The notes beneath the pieces are model-generated. The model worked only from the letters and a program-made list of their open reading frames with translations, was not told the origin of the DNA and ran no database searches. From Vibrio aerogenes (lineage in GTDB: Bacteria; Pseudomonadota; Gammaproteobacteria; Enterobacterales; Vibrionaceae), in assembly GCF_024346755.1 (NCBI RefSeq), contig NZ_AP024861.1, positions 3,224,001-3,288,000 of the forward strand: a stretch of 64,000 bases of DNA. Reading direction: 5' to 3'. Positions 29,558-39,875 of this stretch are shown piece by piece (position 1 is the first letter of the stretch; each line of letters opens with the position of its first letter). The position numbers and the translations under genes are program-made.

Positions 29558-30937
29558 CTATAACGCATCAAAGGCTTCTATTGCCTCTGAAAGTTTTTTC
29601 ACCGGATGAATCTGCATACCGGATATACCACCTTTGGGCATATTTGCCGCCGGAATTACCGCGGTTTTAAAGCCGTGTTTAAAGGCTTCATTCAGACGCT
29701 CTTGCCCGCTGGGAACCGGACGAATTTCGCCAGCCAGCCCCACCTCTCCAAATATAACGACATCTTTTGGCAAAGGACGATCCCGGAAACTGGAAAGCAG
29801 AGCCATCACCAAAGCCAGGTCAGCACTGGTCTCAGTCACTTTAACGCCACCGACAACATTCACATAAACATCCTGATCGGCCATCATCAGTCCACCATGT
29901 TTGTGCAAGACCGCTAAAAGTAGTGACAACCGGTTTTGTTCCAGACCAACAGCCACCCGGCGAGGGTTTGCGAGCTGAGAATAATCGACAAGTGCCTGAA
30001 TTTCAACCAGCAAAGGACGAGTTCCTTCCCAGATCACCATCACAGAGCTACCTGACGTTTCTTCTTCCCCTCTGGACAGAAATATAGCAGAAGGATTACT
30101 CACCTCCTTCATTCCATGCCCCGTCATGGCAAACACGCCCAGCTCATTCACGGCACCAAAGCGGTTTTTATGGCTTCTGAGTGTCCGGAAGCGGCTATCA
30201 GTACCACCATCGAGCAAAACAGAACAATCAATAATATGTTCGAGCACTTTAGGTCCGGCAAGCGTGCCGTCTTTAGTCACATGGCCGACAATAAACACAG
30301 CAACATTATTCTGCTTGGCATAACGTGTCAGTGCTGTCGCAGACTCACGCACCTGAGCCACACTGCCCGGAGACGACTGAACATCAGAAACATGCATCAC
30401 CTGAATCGAGTCAATGACCATAATTCCGGGACGTTCTTTCTCTGCAAGCTGACATATTTTGTCAACACTGGTCTCTGACAACATTTTCAGGTGTTGTTTT
30501 GGCAGTTCAAGCCGGGATGCCCGCATTGCCACTTGTTGCAACGATTCTTCTCCGGTGACATACAACGTCGGCATGGTATTCGCCAGATAGCACATCACCT
30601 GTAATAATAAGGTGGATTTTCCTGCACCGGGACTTCCCCCGATGAGAATCGCAGCACCCGGGACAATACCGCCCCCCAACACCCGGTCAAACTCTTTAAA
30701 TCCACTGGTAAAACGGGGAACTTCCTGCAGGTCTATCTCTGCCAGTACCTGTACTTTTGACTCTGACAGAGTGCCGGAGTATCCCGTCAGGCGCTCATTT
30801 CTTGCAGCCTGCGGTGATGCAGGCATTCTGACTTCTGTAATTGTGTTCCATGATCCACATGCATTACATTGACCTTGCCATCTTGGAAAATCGGCTCCAC
30901 AATCATTACATACATACGCTCTTTTTAATTTAGCCAT
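29558..30937 (-). CDS. radA: DNA repair ATPase RadA
   Basis: RecA-related branch-migration ATPase (459 residues) that processes recombination intermediates. N-terminal zinc finger with Cys10, Cys13, Cys24 and Cys27; Walker A GSPGAGKS at 101-108; the RadA-specific KNRFG motif; and a C-terminal Lon-protease-like domain (GEVGLAGEIRPVPSGQERL). Divergent from plzC, with 134 bases between them. Confidence 0.95.
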   Translation of the reverse strand: MAKLKRAYVCNDCGADFPRWQGQCNACGSWNTITEVRMPASPQAARNERLTGYSGTLSESKVQVLAEIDLQEVPRFTSGFKEFDRVLGGGIVPGAAILIGGSPGAGKSTLLLQVMCYLANTMPTLYVTGEESLQQVAMRASRLELPKQHLKMLSETSVDKICQLAEKERPGIMVIDSIQVMHVSDVQSSPGSVAQVRESATALTRYAKQNNVAVFIVGHVTKDGTLAGPKVLEHIIDCSVLLDGGTDSRFRTLRSHKNRFGAVNELGVFAMTGHGMKEVSNPSAIFLSRGEEETSGSSVMVIWEGTRPLLVEIQALVDYSQLANPRRVAVGLEQNRLSLLLAVLHKHGGLMMADQDVYVNVVGGVKVTETSADLALVMALLSSFRDRPLPKDVVIFGEVGLAGEIRPVPSGQERLNEAFKHGFKTAVIPAANMPKGGISGMQIHPVKKLSEAIEAFDAL

Positions 30938-31071
30938 GCTTCCCCGGTAAATTATTTAATGTGATCCAGAAAACAATTTAAATTTAACATGTTTTGAAAT
31001 ATAACAAGATAACACTAAAGATCGATTAAAAAAGTCGATAATGATATTCAGGCCGGAAACTTGATAAGAAT

Positions 31072-33417
31072 ATGCAACAATCTGAAATATTGTCTCTTGC
31101 GGAAAAGCTCATACCCATTTACAACACAGAAGAGTTTGAACAGATTTTGTCTCAGATTACCAAGGGGCAACCACCATCTGTAAAACTACTGGTAAAAATG
31201 GAGCTGAACAGAAAAATGGCACCATGTTCCAAGCCTGTTGATTTAAGGGGGCGGGTTCAGGGTGAGTGCAGAGAATATATCCTGGATGGTCTGACTCACT
31301 GGCTCGATGATGTTGCTTTTAACGACTATCACAAAAACGTAAATAAGTTTGGTCGTTATACAGAAGGTGTCTGGGAAGCGTTATACAACACCAGAAACAA
31401 CTTCCGGGTGATGAATGAAAAGCCAAACGGCTCAAAAGAAGATCTCTCAACTGCTGATAATCCGTTTCTCGTGGAAATCATTGATTTAGGTTATGATTTA
31501 TTGCGTCAGGAAAACCGGCTGAAATTCTCATCTCAGGCAGAAATAAAACTTGCCAACGGTCAGCTGGTCAATGCGCTGACTGTCGATTTATCTCCTTCGG
31601 GCGCAAAACTGAAAGTCCCGGCTGCATTTGATTATAAACTTGGAGAAGTCATTCATGTCCGGTTTACCGAGCTGGATAAGAAAACAGAAATACAGGGATT
31701 ATATCAACCGATAGAATACCGGTTAATCGGCGTCGATGAGTCCTTTGAAAATGATGCGGTCAAATTTCTCCGCATCAAAAAACTGACTGATTCTGATCTG
31801 ATTGAATATGTGATTGAAGAGCAATTAAAAAATGAAAAACAAAAGCTCCGGCATGACAATCAGGATAAAATTATCCGGGCCAGAACCCGTGCTTATGAAC
31901 ATATGTTTTTAAAACATGCCTGTCAGCTGCCGGTTTTTTTCAGTAAAGATGAACTAAAAGTTGTTCTGCTTACGGAAAGTAATCACGCGCTCTGGCATTA
32001 CTGGCATGATGAGAGAAATCAGCAAACACTGAGTAATCTGTTTACCCCGCAGAGAATGAGGTTGCTCACCCGTTCAGGCGTTTCTGAAAGCAGTAATACG
32101 ATTTATGCCTTTAAGCATACACATCAGGACAAAACTTTGTTCTTTTCGATGATGAAGCCTGAAGCGAACCCGCAGCTCAGGAAGCTTTTCTGGCATCTTG
32201 GCGCAAAGAAAGAGTCATGGCGTGCCTTCCGTTTTTCAATTTATGAACTTTCAGAAAGTGAGCGAAAGACTTTATCCACTAAGTCGCCAGAACTTACGAA
32301 ACATTTATCATCTCTCACCCACTGCGGTATTCTTCAGGAGATTTCTAACACCGATAGTGCGAAAGATTACCTGCTTTCTGAGCAGCCAAATCTTCCCGGC
32401 GCAGAGTTAAACCAGTTCAGACATCCACGGAAAGCATTACATTCGCCAATCTCTGTCTTCTTTGATGCCAGGACACAACGTAAAGAACCCCGGTATAATC
32501 TGCATTCACCACTGGAAATGACACTGGAAGATAACACCGTCATCAAAGGGCAAACACTTGATTTATCAAAAAGAGGTTTGAGTCTCCAGCTTGAAAAACC
32601 AGCAAAATTAAAAGTCGGAGATCAGGTCACGATTAATTATCTTGAGCTGAAGTTATATGACAATAAATTGCCACTCGATCATGTCTCTTACAATATTGTT
32701 CGGGTTGCACCGAATGGTCAGCAGATTCAGCTGGTGATTGAAGAGAGCAGCCAAACGGTCAGAATTATTGCGTTCTTCAGCAAATTAATTGAAAACAATC
32801 AGGACCGCCTGACTGAGAGCCTTGAAGTTTTACCCAGTATCACGCTGCTGGAAAACCTACACCACATTTTGCTTAACCGGGTTGTCTGCGCCCCTGTTTT
32901 TGTCGAACGTCAGCGTGCAAATCTGAGAGCCGCAGCAATCGGTATCAGTGAACCCCCTTCAGCCTGCCTGACATTGCTGGCAAAACTGGGGCGTGAGAAC
33001 CTTTTATCGCTGGAGCCCATATTAAAAGGACACACGAATACACTGATGGCCAACCCGATGAGACATATTGATGGCGCGACACCTCAATATTTCGATATCT
33101 ATCTTTCAGTGAAAAAATTTGGCTCGCAAATTCAATCACTGGAAAGCCGGCTGATTACTGACTTTTCCAGCCATAAAGAAAGAATAGCCTTTATCCACGA
33201 TGCGCAGGTTTTAGGTGAAATTTTTGTACTCAGATTTTGTGCAATTCCCGTCTTTCACCCGATGACTACCCTGCTCCGTCAGGATCTGGATGAACTGGCA
33301 GAAATTAATCTCTATCATGCTAAAAATATAGAAAAATCAATTACATCGCTTGCGGGGTATGCTGAGATTGTTGATATTACAGACGAGGTCCTGAACAGGC
33401 TGGAGATTAATAACTAA
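31072..33417 (+). CDS. plzC: Large protein with two PilZ domains (PlzC-like)
   Basis: 781-residue cytoplasmic protein with two PilZ cyclic-di-GMP-binding signatures. The first is RQENR at 145-149 with DLSPSG at 172-177; the second is RKEPR starting at 470 with DLSKRG about 40 residues later. Both keep the RxxxR and D-x-S-x-x-G ligand motifs, so both may bind cyclic di-GMP. The large regions between have no motif I recognise. Position next to radA matches V. cholerae VC2344, which I recall as PlzC. An HD-GYP gene lies 7 kb upstream. Confidence 0.8.
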   Translation: MQQSEILSLAEKLIPIYNTEEFEQILSQITKGQPPSVKLLVKMELNRKMAPCSKPVDLRGRVQGECREYILDGLTHWLDDVAFNDYHKNVNKFGRYTEGVWEALYNTRNNFRVMNEKPNGSKEDLSTADNPFLVEIIDLGYDLLRQENRLKFSSQAEIKLANGQLVNALTVDLSPSGAKLKVPAAFDYKLGEVIHVRFTELDKKTEIQGLYQPIEYRLIGVDESFENDAVKFLRIKKLTDSDLIEYVIEEQLKNEKQKLRHDNQDKIIRARTRAYEHMFLKHACQLPVFFSKDELKVVLLTESNHALWHYWHDERNQQTLSNLFTPQRMRLLTRSGVSESSNTIYAFKHTHQDKTLFFSMMKPEANPQLRKLFWHLGAKKESWRAFRFSIYELSESERKTLSTKSPELTKHLSSLTHCGILQEISNTDSAKDYLLSEQPNLPGAELNQFRHPRKALHSPISVFFDARTQRKEPRYNLHSPLEMTLEDNTVIKGQTLDLSKRGLSLQLEKPAKLKVGDQVTINYLELKLYDNKLPLDHVSYNIVRVAPNGQQIQLVIEESSQTVRIIAFFSKLIENNQDRLTESLEVLPSITLLENLHHILLNRVVCAPVFVERQRANLRAAAIGISEPPSACLTLLAKLGRENLLSLEPILKGHTNTLMANPMRHIDGATPQYFDIYLSVKKFGSQIQSLESRLITDFSSHKERIAFIHDAQVLGEIFVLRFCAIPVFHPMTTLLRQDLDELAEINLYHAKNIEKSITSLAGYAEIVDITDEVLNRLEINN

Positions 33418-33430
33418 CCCTTGAAACGCT

Positions 33431-33466
33431 GACTTCCCCGGAACCATAATGATATCCGGGGAAGTC
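33431..33466. terminator. Bidirectional hairpin between plzC and serB
   Basis: GACTTCCCCGGA and TCCGGGGAAGTC form a perfect 12-bp stem with a 12-base loop between convergent genes. T-tracts are short (ATTTTATCC on the plus strand). Confidence 0.75.
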
Positions 33467-33489
33467 ATTTTATCCGGAGACATACGCTA

Positions 33490-34440
33490 TTACTGCAGGC
33501 GTATTCCAACTGACAAAATACACATGACGCCCCCCAGATGACTATAACGGATTGCGGACTGCGCAAGTGCTTCGACTTTTGGTTTTGCATGATAGGCAAT
33601 GCCCAATCCGGCTTCTCCCATCATAGTCAGGTCATTTGCACCATCGCCAATAGCGACCGTATTCTCACGGGGAATCTTGTATTCATTTGCCAGCTGAACC
33701 AGAATATCGGCCTTGGTCTGTGCTGAAACAATACTCCCGATAACATGACCGGTCAGTTTTCCCTGTTCAATTTCAAACACGTTGGATTGCGCAAAATCTA
33801 ATGATAACAGTGTCTTCAGATAATCAGAGAAATATGTAAATCCACCGGAAGCAATCGCCACTTTCCAGTGATGCGCTTTCAACGCAACGACTAAAGCTTC
33901 CAGCTCCGGCATCAAAGGAAGCTGACTTCTGACCTGTTCAAGAATTGATGCATCGGCGCCTGCCAGTTTTCCAACCCGCTGGCGTAAACTCTGCTCAAAA
34001 TCCAGTTCTCCCTGCATCGCCCGTTCTGTCACCGCGGCAACTTCTTCACCGACACCGGCAAGCTTGGCAATTTCATCAATACATTCAATCTGAATCGCCG
34101 TGGAATCCATATCCATCAGCAGTAATCCGGGTTGATTGAGATCCGGCAGGTCCGCAGTCAATGCATAATCAATCTGATACTGGTTTAAAACGTCCTGATG
34201 TTGTGAGGTTAATTCACCATCCATTAAGACCACATCATATCGCCCAACACGCCATAAGCGGACAATATAGTTTGTCTTGCCTGTCAGACGATCCATTTGT
34301 TCGAAAACATCTGGTGTAACATTATCGCCATAAAGGAACCATTGAGCCTTTGTGGGTTCGGGTTGAATAAAACGATCCTGTGATAAACGTCCGGTCAGGG
34401 GACTTGTTTCTTCTGTCAACAATGTCTTTTGCGAGTCCAT
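33490..34440 (-). CDS. serB: Phosphoserine phosphatase
   Basis: Last step of serine synthesis. HAD-superfamily enzyme of 316 residues with an N-terminal regulatory-type domain; catalytic aspartates Asp110 and Asp112 lie in LLMDMDSTAIQIECIDE, and the later motifs (ASGGFTYF, GDGANDLTMM) are present. The ATG at 34440, behind AAAGGTGA, replaces an upstream TTG at 34458. Divergent from ytjB, as in E. coli. Confidence 0.95.
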   Translation of the reverse strand: MDSQKTLLTEETSPLTGRLSQDRFIQPEPTKAQWFLYGDNVTPDVFEQMDRLTGKTNYIVRLWRVGRYDVVLMDGELTSQHQDVLNQYQIDYALTADLPDLNQPGLLLMDMDSTAIQIECIDEIAKLAGVGEEVAAVTERAMQGELDFEQSLRQRVGKLAGADASILEQVRSQLPLMPELEALVVALKAHHWKVAIASGGFTYFSDYLKTLLSLDFAQSNVFEIEQGKLTGHVIGSIVSAQTKADILVQLANEYKIPRENTVAIGDGANDLTMMGEAGLGIAYHAKPKVEALAQSAIRYSHLGGVMCILSVGIRLQ

Positions 34441-34541
34441 GAAATTCACCTTTAACAAATGTAACCCGACGTTACCCTATTGCAATTTAAAAACGCAAGC
34501 ATCAATATGGATCTATATGTAATTTCTTTCGGTCAGAACAG

Positions 34542-35150
34542 ATGAACGGTTCATTATTTTCTTTACGGGTCGTTTTACGCATTATTGCTGTATTTTGTCT
34601 TGTTGCTATGTTTTTCTTTATGGCAGAAAACAGTGTCATGATAAGTAAAGGCAATGAGCGAATTCAGGCAAATCAGTTAGAAACCCTGACGAAGCTGCTG
34701 ATCTCGCAGGCTGCATTAACAGCCAGTGAATTTCTGAGTGAGCAGGATGAAAAAAGGCTCAAAGCACTGACAAACCAGTTATCCAAAGATCGCCTGGTAT
34801 TTGATGCAACCGTTTATGATGCAGAAGGCGTTCTGGTCGCTTCCAGTGATTCAGCACTCAGTGTCAGGGATGTTCTGGGACTGGATACACCACTGCAGAC
34901 TGCCAGAATCGGCCGTCAGCAACTCGTTGAACCGGTCATTGATGAAGGAAACGTGATTGGTTTTATCCGGATAACCTTTGAAACCGGTAAAGTGACCGCA
35001 ATCTCAGATCACCATTACCGCAAAAGCGACCGGTACATGTATATGATGATTGTTACCAGCTTTATCAGCGGACTTCTGCTTGCTTTTCTGCTGCGCAAGA
35101 AAAGCTATTCACGCAGCTCAGATAATATTTTGCTGAAACATACGGGATAA
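34542..35150 (+). CDS. ytjB: YtjB/AhpA-family membrane protein
   Basis: 202-residue membrane protein: hydrophobic segments near residues 6-28 and 168-188 flank an extracytoplasmic domain, a layout like sensor input domains. It matches the YtjB (Smp) family found divergent from serB in enterobacteria. Function is not established. The stop codon lies inside the terminator stem at 35140. Confidence 0.8.
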   Translation: MNGSLFSLRVVLRIIAVFCLVAMFFFMAENSVMISKGNERIQANQLETLTKLLISQAALTASEFLSEQDEKRLKALTNQLSKDRLVFDATVYDAEGVLVASSDSALSVRDVLGLDTPLQTARIGRQQLVEPVIDEGNVIGFIRITFETGKVTAISDHHYRKSDRYMYMMIVTSFISGLLLAFLLRKKSYSRSSDNILLKHTG

Positions 35151-35164
35151 AGCCTATCCCGTAT
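35140..35164. terminator. Hairpin between ytjB and deoD
   Basis: ATACGGGATA and TATCCCGTAT form a 10-bp stem with a 5-base loop between the convergent genes; no long T-run. Confidence 0.6.
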
Positions 35165-35188
35165 TAAGCAGTGATATCAGGCCAGAAG

Positions 35189-35893
35189 TTAAAGAACAGA
35201 TTCCAGAGCGATTTCAATCATATCATTAAACGTTGTCTGACGTTCCTGTGCGGTCGTCTGCTCACCCGTCTTAATATGATCAGATACGGTACAGATAGTT
35301 AAAGCTTTTGCACCGTATTCCGCTGCCACACCATAGATTCCGGCCGCTTCCATTTCTACGCCGATAATGCCGTATTTATCCATGACATCAAACATTTCAG
35401 GATCTGGTGTATAGAAGAGTTCGGCAGAAAAAAGGTTACCGACTTTCACCGGGATTCCTTTCTTATTTGCAGCTTCTTCAGCAGCTTTAACCATCTGGTA
35501 ATCGGCAATAGCGGCAAAATCATGATCCTTAAAACGAATCCGGTTTACTTTTGAATCCGTGCATGCACCCATGCCAATGACAACATCTCTGACGTGAATA
35601 TCTTTACTGACCGCACCGCAACTTCCCACACGGATAATTTTTTTCACACCAAAGTCTTTAATGAGCTCAGTCACATAAATTGAGCAGGAAGGAATTCCCA
35701 TACCATGTCCCATGACAGAGACTTTCTTTCCTTTATAAGTGCCGGTGTAACCGAACATATTTCTGACATCACACACCTGAACGACATCTTCCAGAAAAGT
35801 CTCTGCGATAAACTTCGCTCTCAGCGGATCTCCGGGCATCAATACAACGTCTGCAAAGTCACCGGGTTCAGCATTGATATGAGGGGTTGCCAT
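35189..35893 (-). CDS. deoD: Purine nucleoside phosphorylase
   Basis: Hexameric phosphorylase (234 residues) that splits purine (deoxy)nucleosides to base and (deoxy)ribose-1-phosphate. Starts [34 protein letters not shown], the purine-site VEMEAAG and TVSDH motifs are present. It lies 38 bases after deoC on the same strand, without the deoA and deoB genes that usually sit between them. Confidence 0.95.
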   Translation of the reverse strand: MATPHINAEPGDFADVVLMPGDPLRAKFIAETFLEDVVQVCDVRNMFGYTGTYKGKKVSVMGHGMGIPSCSIYVTELIKDFGVKKIIRVGSCGAVSKDIHVRDVVIGMGACTDSKVNRIRFKDHDFAAIADYQMVKAAEEAANKKGIPVKVGNLFSAELFYTPDPEMFDVMDKYGIIGVEMEAAGIYGVAAEYGAKALTICTVSDHIKTGEQTTAQERQTTFNDMIEIALESVL

Positions 35894-35931
35894 AATTATC
35901 TCCTATTCAAGTATTCTTCTTATCGCTTTAA

Positions 35932-36711
35932 TCAGTATGAACCAGCATCTGAAGACGTTTTATCAGACATGCCAAGCGTTGAAAGCAAGCTATTTAACAG
36001 GCTGGATGCACCAAAGCGATAATGACGACGATCGACATTCTCTTTGCCCAGAACTTCATCCGCAATGGCCAGATAATGCGCTGCTTCTTCGGCAGTACGC
36101 ACACCACCAGCAGCTTTAAAACCAACCTTATCAATCACACCAAGATCACGAATGACTTCCATCATCATTCTGGCGGATTCTGGCGTTGCATTCACAGGCA
36201 CTTTACCAGTTGATGTCTTAATAAAATCAGCCCCGGCACGGATAGAAATTTCAGACGCTTTTTTGATCAGCGCTTCAGTTTGTAATTCACCTGATTCAAT
36301 AATCACTTTCAGTAATTTGTCACCACAAACTGCTTTACACTGCTTCACCAGCTCGAAACCTGTATTTTCGTCTCCCGACATCAATGCCCGGTAAGGGAAA
36401 ACCACATCAACTTCATCTGCACCTTTTTCAATCGCGTCACGTGTTTCAGAAACAGCAACATCGATATTATCATTCCCATGGGGAAAATTAGTGACAGTCG
36501 CTATCCGTATATCTGGCGTCCCCTGTTCAGACAATGCTTGTCTTGCAACAGATATAAATTGAGGATAAATACATACCGCTGCAGGCGTGCCTGCCGGTGT
36601 GTTTGCACTCTGACATAAAGCAATGACTTTCTCATTCGTATCATCATCATTTAGAGTTGTCAGATCCATTAACTGAAGTGCACGAATGGCTTCAGCGTTT
36701 ATATCACTCAT
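35932..36711 (-). CDS. deoC: Deoxyribose-phosphate aldolase
   Basis: Splits 2-deoxyribose-5-phosphate into acetaldehyde and glyceraldehyde-3-phosphate. 259-residue TIM barrel of the E. coli type with the Schiff-base segment FIKTSTGK and [11 protein letters not shown]. Its substrate is made by phosphopentomutase DeoB, whose gene is missing from this locus. Lies between nupC (with a hairpin between them) and deoD. Confidence 0.95.
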   Translation of the reverse strand: MSDINAEAIRALQLMDLTTLNDDDTNEKVIALCQSANTPAGTPAAVCIYPQFISVARQALSEQGTPDIRIATVTNFPHGNDNIDVAVSETRDAIEKGADEVDVVFPYRALMSGDENTGFELVKQCKAVCGDKLLKVIIESGELQTEALIKKASEISIRAGADFIKTSTGKVPVNATPESARMMMEVIRDLGVIDKVGFKAAGGVRTAEEAAHYLAIADEVLGKENVDRRHYRFGASSLLNSLLSTLGMSDKTSSDAGSY

Positions 36712-36761
36712 ATAAAAAGCCTCTGTTACCGGATGAATAAATTCATCTCATTCAAATAAAA

Positions 36762-36789
36762 ATGCCCCAAAGAATGCACTCCGGAGCAT
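36762..36789 (-). terminator. Terminator or attenuator between nupC and deoC
   Basis: On the minus strand ATGCTCC pairs with GGGGCAT (one G-T pair) over a 14-base loop, followed by TTTTTATTTG. It would reduce transcription from nupC into deoC-deoD. Confidence 0.6.
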
Positions 36790-36819
36790 ATAGAAGTATC
36801 ATTTTCATTCTGACCAATA

Positions 36820-38076
36820 TCAGATTGAAAGGAACAAGCCAGCGATTGTCGCCGCCATCAGGTTCGACAATGTCCCTGCAATAACCGCTTTAATTCCCAT
36901 ACGGGCAATATCGTGGCGGCGTCCAGGCGCCATACCACCCAGCCCGCCTAACAAAATAGCAATTGAAGACAAGTTCGCAAACCCACACAGAGCAAAAGAG
37001 ATGATTGCAGAAGTTTTCTCTGACATCACCTGACCTGTAGAAGCGACAACCTGAGCATGCTCACCGATATAAGGAACAAAGTTAGAATAAGCAACAAACT
37101 CATTCAAAACAATTTTTTGCCCGATAAATGAGCCAGCCACTGTGGCTTCAGACCAGGGAACACCAATAATGAAAGCCAGCGGAGAAAATAACCAGCCCAG
37201 AAGACCATTCAGAGACAGCTCAGGCATGCCAAACCATCCCCCGATACCGCCCAAAATACCATTAAGCAAAGCAATCAATCCAATGAATGCCAGCAGCATT
37301 GCCCCGACATTCAATGCCAGTTGCATCCCTGTGGATGCGCCACCAGCTGCCGCATCGATAAAGTTTGATGGTCTTTCTTCATCAAAATCTTTTAATTCAT
37401 CATTTACAGGCTTATCAACTTCGGGTTTCAGAATTTTTGCAAATAGTAATCCACCGGGTGCCGCCATAAATGAAGCGGCAATCAGATACTCCAGCGGAAC
37501 ACCCAGCTGGGCATAACCCGCCAGTACACTACCGGCAATCGACGCCAAACCACCACACATGATCGCAAATAGTTCGGACTCGGTCATCTTTGCGATGTAA
37601 GGACGCACAACCAGTGGCGCTTCAGTCTGGCCAACAAAGATATTTGCCGCTGCAGACATAGATTCTGCACGGGAAGTGCCCAGAGCTTTTTGCAGACCGC
37701 CACCAATAATTTTAATAATCCATGGCATCACACCAATGTAATAAAGCACGGCAATAAGGGAACAGAAAAAGACGATAGCCGGCAAAACCTGAAACGCAAA
37801 AATGAAGCCAATCCCATCGACTGAGAAATTAACCAGATTCCCAAACAGAAATTGTGTGCCATCTTTGCCATAGTTAATTACATGCTGAATACCATTGGTA
37901 ATTCCTGCAAGAAGGTCACGCCCCCATGGGCTGTAAAGAACAAATGCACCCAGAAAAAACTGGATTGCAAAAGCGCCCCCGACCGTACGTAAATTAATCG
38001 CTTTACGATTTTCGGAGAGTAATACAGCGATGCCAAGCAATGCCACAATGCCAATCAGGCTCATTAGCAAACTCAT
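36820..38076 (-). CDS. nupC: NupC-family concentrative nucleoside transporter
   Basis: Ion-coupled nucleoside importer (418 residues, about 10 hydrophobic segments). Family signatures include the Gly-rich [35 protein letters not shown] region and [22 protein letters not shown], which line the nucleoside site. It is the first gene of the nupC-deoC-deoD run and feeds salvage. I recognise no convincing CRP or CytR operator upstream. Confidence 0.93.
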   Translation of the reverse strand: MSLLMSLIGIVALLGIAVLLSENRKAINLRTVGGAFAIQFFLGAFVLYSPWGRDLLAGITNGIQHVINYGKDGTQFLFGNLVNFSVDGIGFIFAFQVLPAIVFFCSLIAVLYYIGVMPWIIKIIGGGLQKALGTSRAESMSAAANIFVGQTEAPLVVRPYIAKMTESELFAIMCGGLASIAGSVLAGYAQLGVPLEYLIAASFMAAPGGLLFAKILKPEVDKPVNDELKDFDEERPSNFIDAAAGGASTGMQLALNVGAMLLAFIGLIALLNGILGGIGGWFGMPELSLNGLLGWLFSPLAFIIGVPWSEATVAGSFIGQKIVLNEFVAYSNFVPYIGEHAQVVASTGQVMSEKTSAIISFALCGFANLSSIAILLGGLGGMAPGRRHDIARMGIKAVIAGTLSNLMAATIAGLFLSI

Positions 38077-38672
38077 AGTTAATTTGGTTCCTTAGCGGTT
38101 AATTAATAAGTAATGAATGAAGTGGAATTCATGTGGCAATTATACTGAGCAAAATAACGAAAAGTAATGATCAATCACGCTTTAATAGAAATCAAACATT
38201 TCATACATAAAAAAAAGAGAACTTAATCACACTGACAACATTGAAATCAAATTTGTTAAACAATATCATTTACAAAAATGCAACATCACCAAGATCATCC
38301 TCTCTAGTGATATTTTTACTATCAACCGCTGAACGGAATCAGCAAATATATTTGTATACAGATACTTTTTCTTGTTCCTGCTGGTCATTGAACGAAAAGA
38401 GCGGACGAGAATCATTAATGACAAATGCACCATTTTGGCGCTCACAAATGAAAGGACTCACAAAAAATGCAACAAAAATAAAACAATAAAAAAACACTTT
38501 ATCCCATCTTTGTTGATTGTCTTTATAGAAATGACACTTAATTTGAAACACGTACTTTTTTTTTTGCAGGCAAACGATAAACTGATGGCGATAAAACCAT
38601 ACAACAGACGTCTCTCTTGATTTTTATCGGAAGACCTCTGAATCAGAATGACAACTTATAGGGATTTATAGT
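38077..38672. promoter_or_regulatory. 596-base AT-rich divergent region, nupC / BMP transporter
   Basis: No convincing gene. The short open frames here are low-complexity, Lys/Asn/Thr-rich and overlap on both strands. Elements seen: a PurR-like half site GGCAAACG (38569-38576), a single MetJ-like octamer AGACGTCT (38606-38613), and several CRP half sites (TCACA) without partners at N6. The region presumably holds both divergent promoters. Confidence 0.5.
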
Positions 38673-39671
38673 GTGAAAAAGTCCATCCTGAAACTATCTG
38701 CACTGACTTTAGCCATCACTTCATTTCACGTTTTTGCACAGGCAAAACCAGCCGTGATCTATGATACTGCCGGTAAATTTGATAAATCATTCAATGAAGC
38801 CGTTTATCGTGACGGTGTTCTGGCAATGAAGGAAAAAGAAGGGATAAAAGTCCGGGAATATGAACCTCAGAATGAAGCGCAACGCGAACAGGGTTTACGT
38901 CGTCTGGCTCAGCGGGGATACTCTCCGATTGTGGCGGTCGGTTTTAATATGTCTTCAGCAGTAGAAAAAGTTTCCGGTGAATTCCCGAAAATCCACTTTA
39001 CGATTCTGGATATGGTTGTTGACAAGCCGAATGTTCAGTCCGTCGTATTTAAAGAGCATGAAGGCTCTTTCTTAGTTGGTGCACTGGCTGCTAAAGTTTC
39101 TAAAACAGGCACTATCGGCTTCGTTGGCGGTATGGATATTCCATTGATCCGTAAATTCGAATGCGGCTATGAGCAGGGCGCAAAGTATGCCAATCCTGAC
39201 ATTACTGTTTTACAAAATATGACCGGCTCAACCCCGGCAGCTTTCTCTGATCCGGCAAAAGGTTCAGAGCTGGCAAAATCACAATTCTCTAAAGGTGCTG
39301 ATGTTGTTTATGCTGCTGCCGGTGGTACAGGTCTGGGCGTTTATCAGGCAGCTAAAGATGCAGGTAAATATGCAATCGGTGTGGATTCAAATCAAAACCA
39401 CCTGCATCCGGGAACGATGCTGACATCCATGGTTAAAATGGTGGGCTCAGCAGCAAGAGACAGCTGGAATGAAGAAATCAAAGGCACCTGGAAACCGGGT
39501 ATCAAAGTCCTGGGATTAAAAGAAAATGCCGTGGACTGGGCGTATGACAAATATAATAAGTCTCTGATCAGTGATGAGATGAAATCCTATATGGCAAGTC
39601 TGAAGAAAGACATTGTATCAGGCAAAATTAAGGTTCATGACTATATGTCAGATAACACCTGTAAGTACTGA
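38673..39671 (+). CDS. BMP-family ABC transporter substrate-binding protein
   Basis: Extracytoplasmic binding protein of 332 residues of the BMP/Med (PnrA) family, which bind nucleosides. Residues 1-22 form a signal peptide ending FHVFAQA; it has no lipobox, so it is likely free in the periplasm. Family text includes YDTAGKFDKSFNEAVYRD and GFVGGMDIPLIRKFECGYEQGAKY. GTG start at 38673 after GGGA. It is separated from its ATPase gene by 204 bases with a hairpin. Alternative ligands within the family exist, but nucleoside fits the neighbourhood. Confidence 0.85.
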   Translation: MKKSILKLSALTLAITSFHVFAQAKPAVIYDTAGKFDKSFNEAVYRDGVLAMKEKEGIKVREYEPQNEAQREQGLRRLAQRGYSPIVAVGFNMSSAVEKVSGEFPKIHFTILDMVVDKPNVQSVVFKEHEGSFLVGALAAKVSKTGTIGFVGGMDIPLIRKFECGYEQGAKYANPDITVLQNMTGSTPAAFSDPAKGSELAKSQFSKGADVVYAAAGGTGLGVYQAAKDAGKYAIGVDSNQNHLHPGTMLTSMVKMVGSAARDSWNEEIKGTWKPGIKVLGLKENAVDWAYDKYNKSLISDEMKSYMASLKKDIVSGKIKVHDYMSDNTCKY

Positions 39672-39771
39672 TGTCGCAGCAAACACTCTCTTTATAACAG
39701 AATTTCATCCACGAAATACTGTTGTAATCCGGATAAAAACTTAGTCAGGATTGAATACAAAAATAATATTA

Positions 39772-39799
39772 AATACGCCGCTGTCATCAGTGGCGTATT
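39772..39799 (+). terminator. Hairpin between binding-protein and ATPase genes
   Basis: AATACGCC-G-CTG and CAG-T-GGCGTATT form a 12-bp stem (one G-T) with loop TCAT, followed by CTTATAC. It probably stabilises or partly terminates the binding-protein message, so that protein outnumbers the membrane complex. Confidence 0.6.
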
Positions 39800-39875
39800 C
39801 TTATACAAATGAAGCAACACTGACTTTGTATCTTCGTTTATTTCGTATTTATTTGTTAATTCAGGAAGTCATCCC

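Noticed and set aside
38569..38576. PurR half site GGCAAACG
   Set aside because: Only about 10 of 16 operator positions match across the full palindrome; kept as a note, not called as an operator.
38606..38613. MetJ-box-like AGACGTCT before the BMP binding-protein gene
   Set aside because: MetJ needs at least two adjacent boxes; only one is present and the transporter family is not methionine-related.
38241..38620. Three overlapping open frames in the nupC/BMP gap
   Set aside because: Low-complexity AT-rich translations on both strands without ribosome sites.
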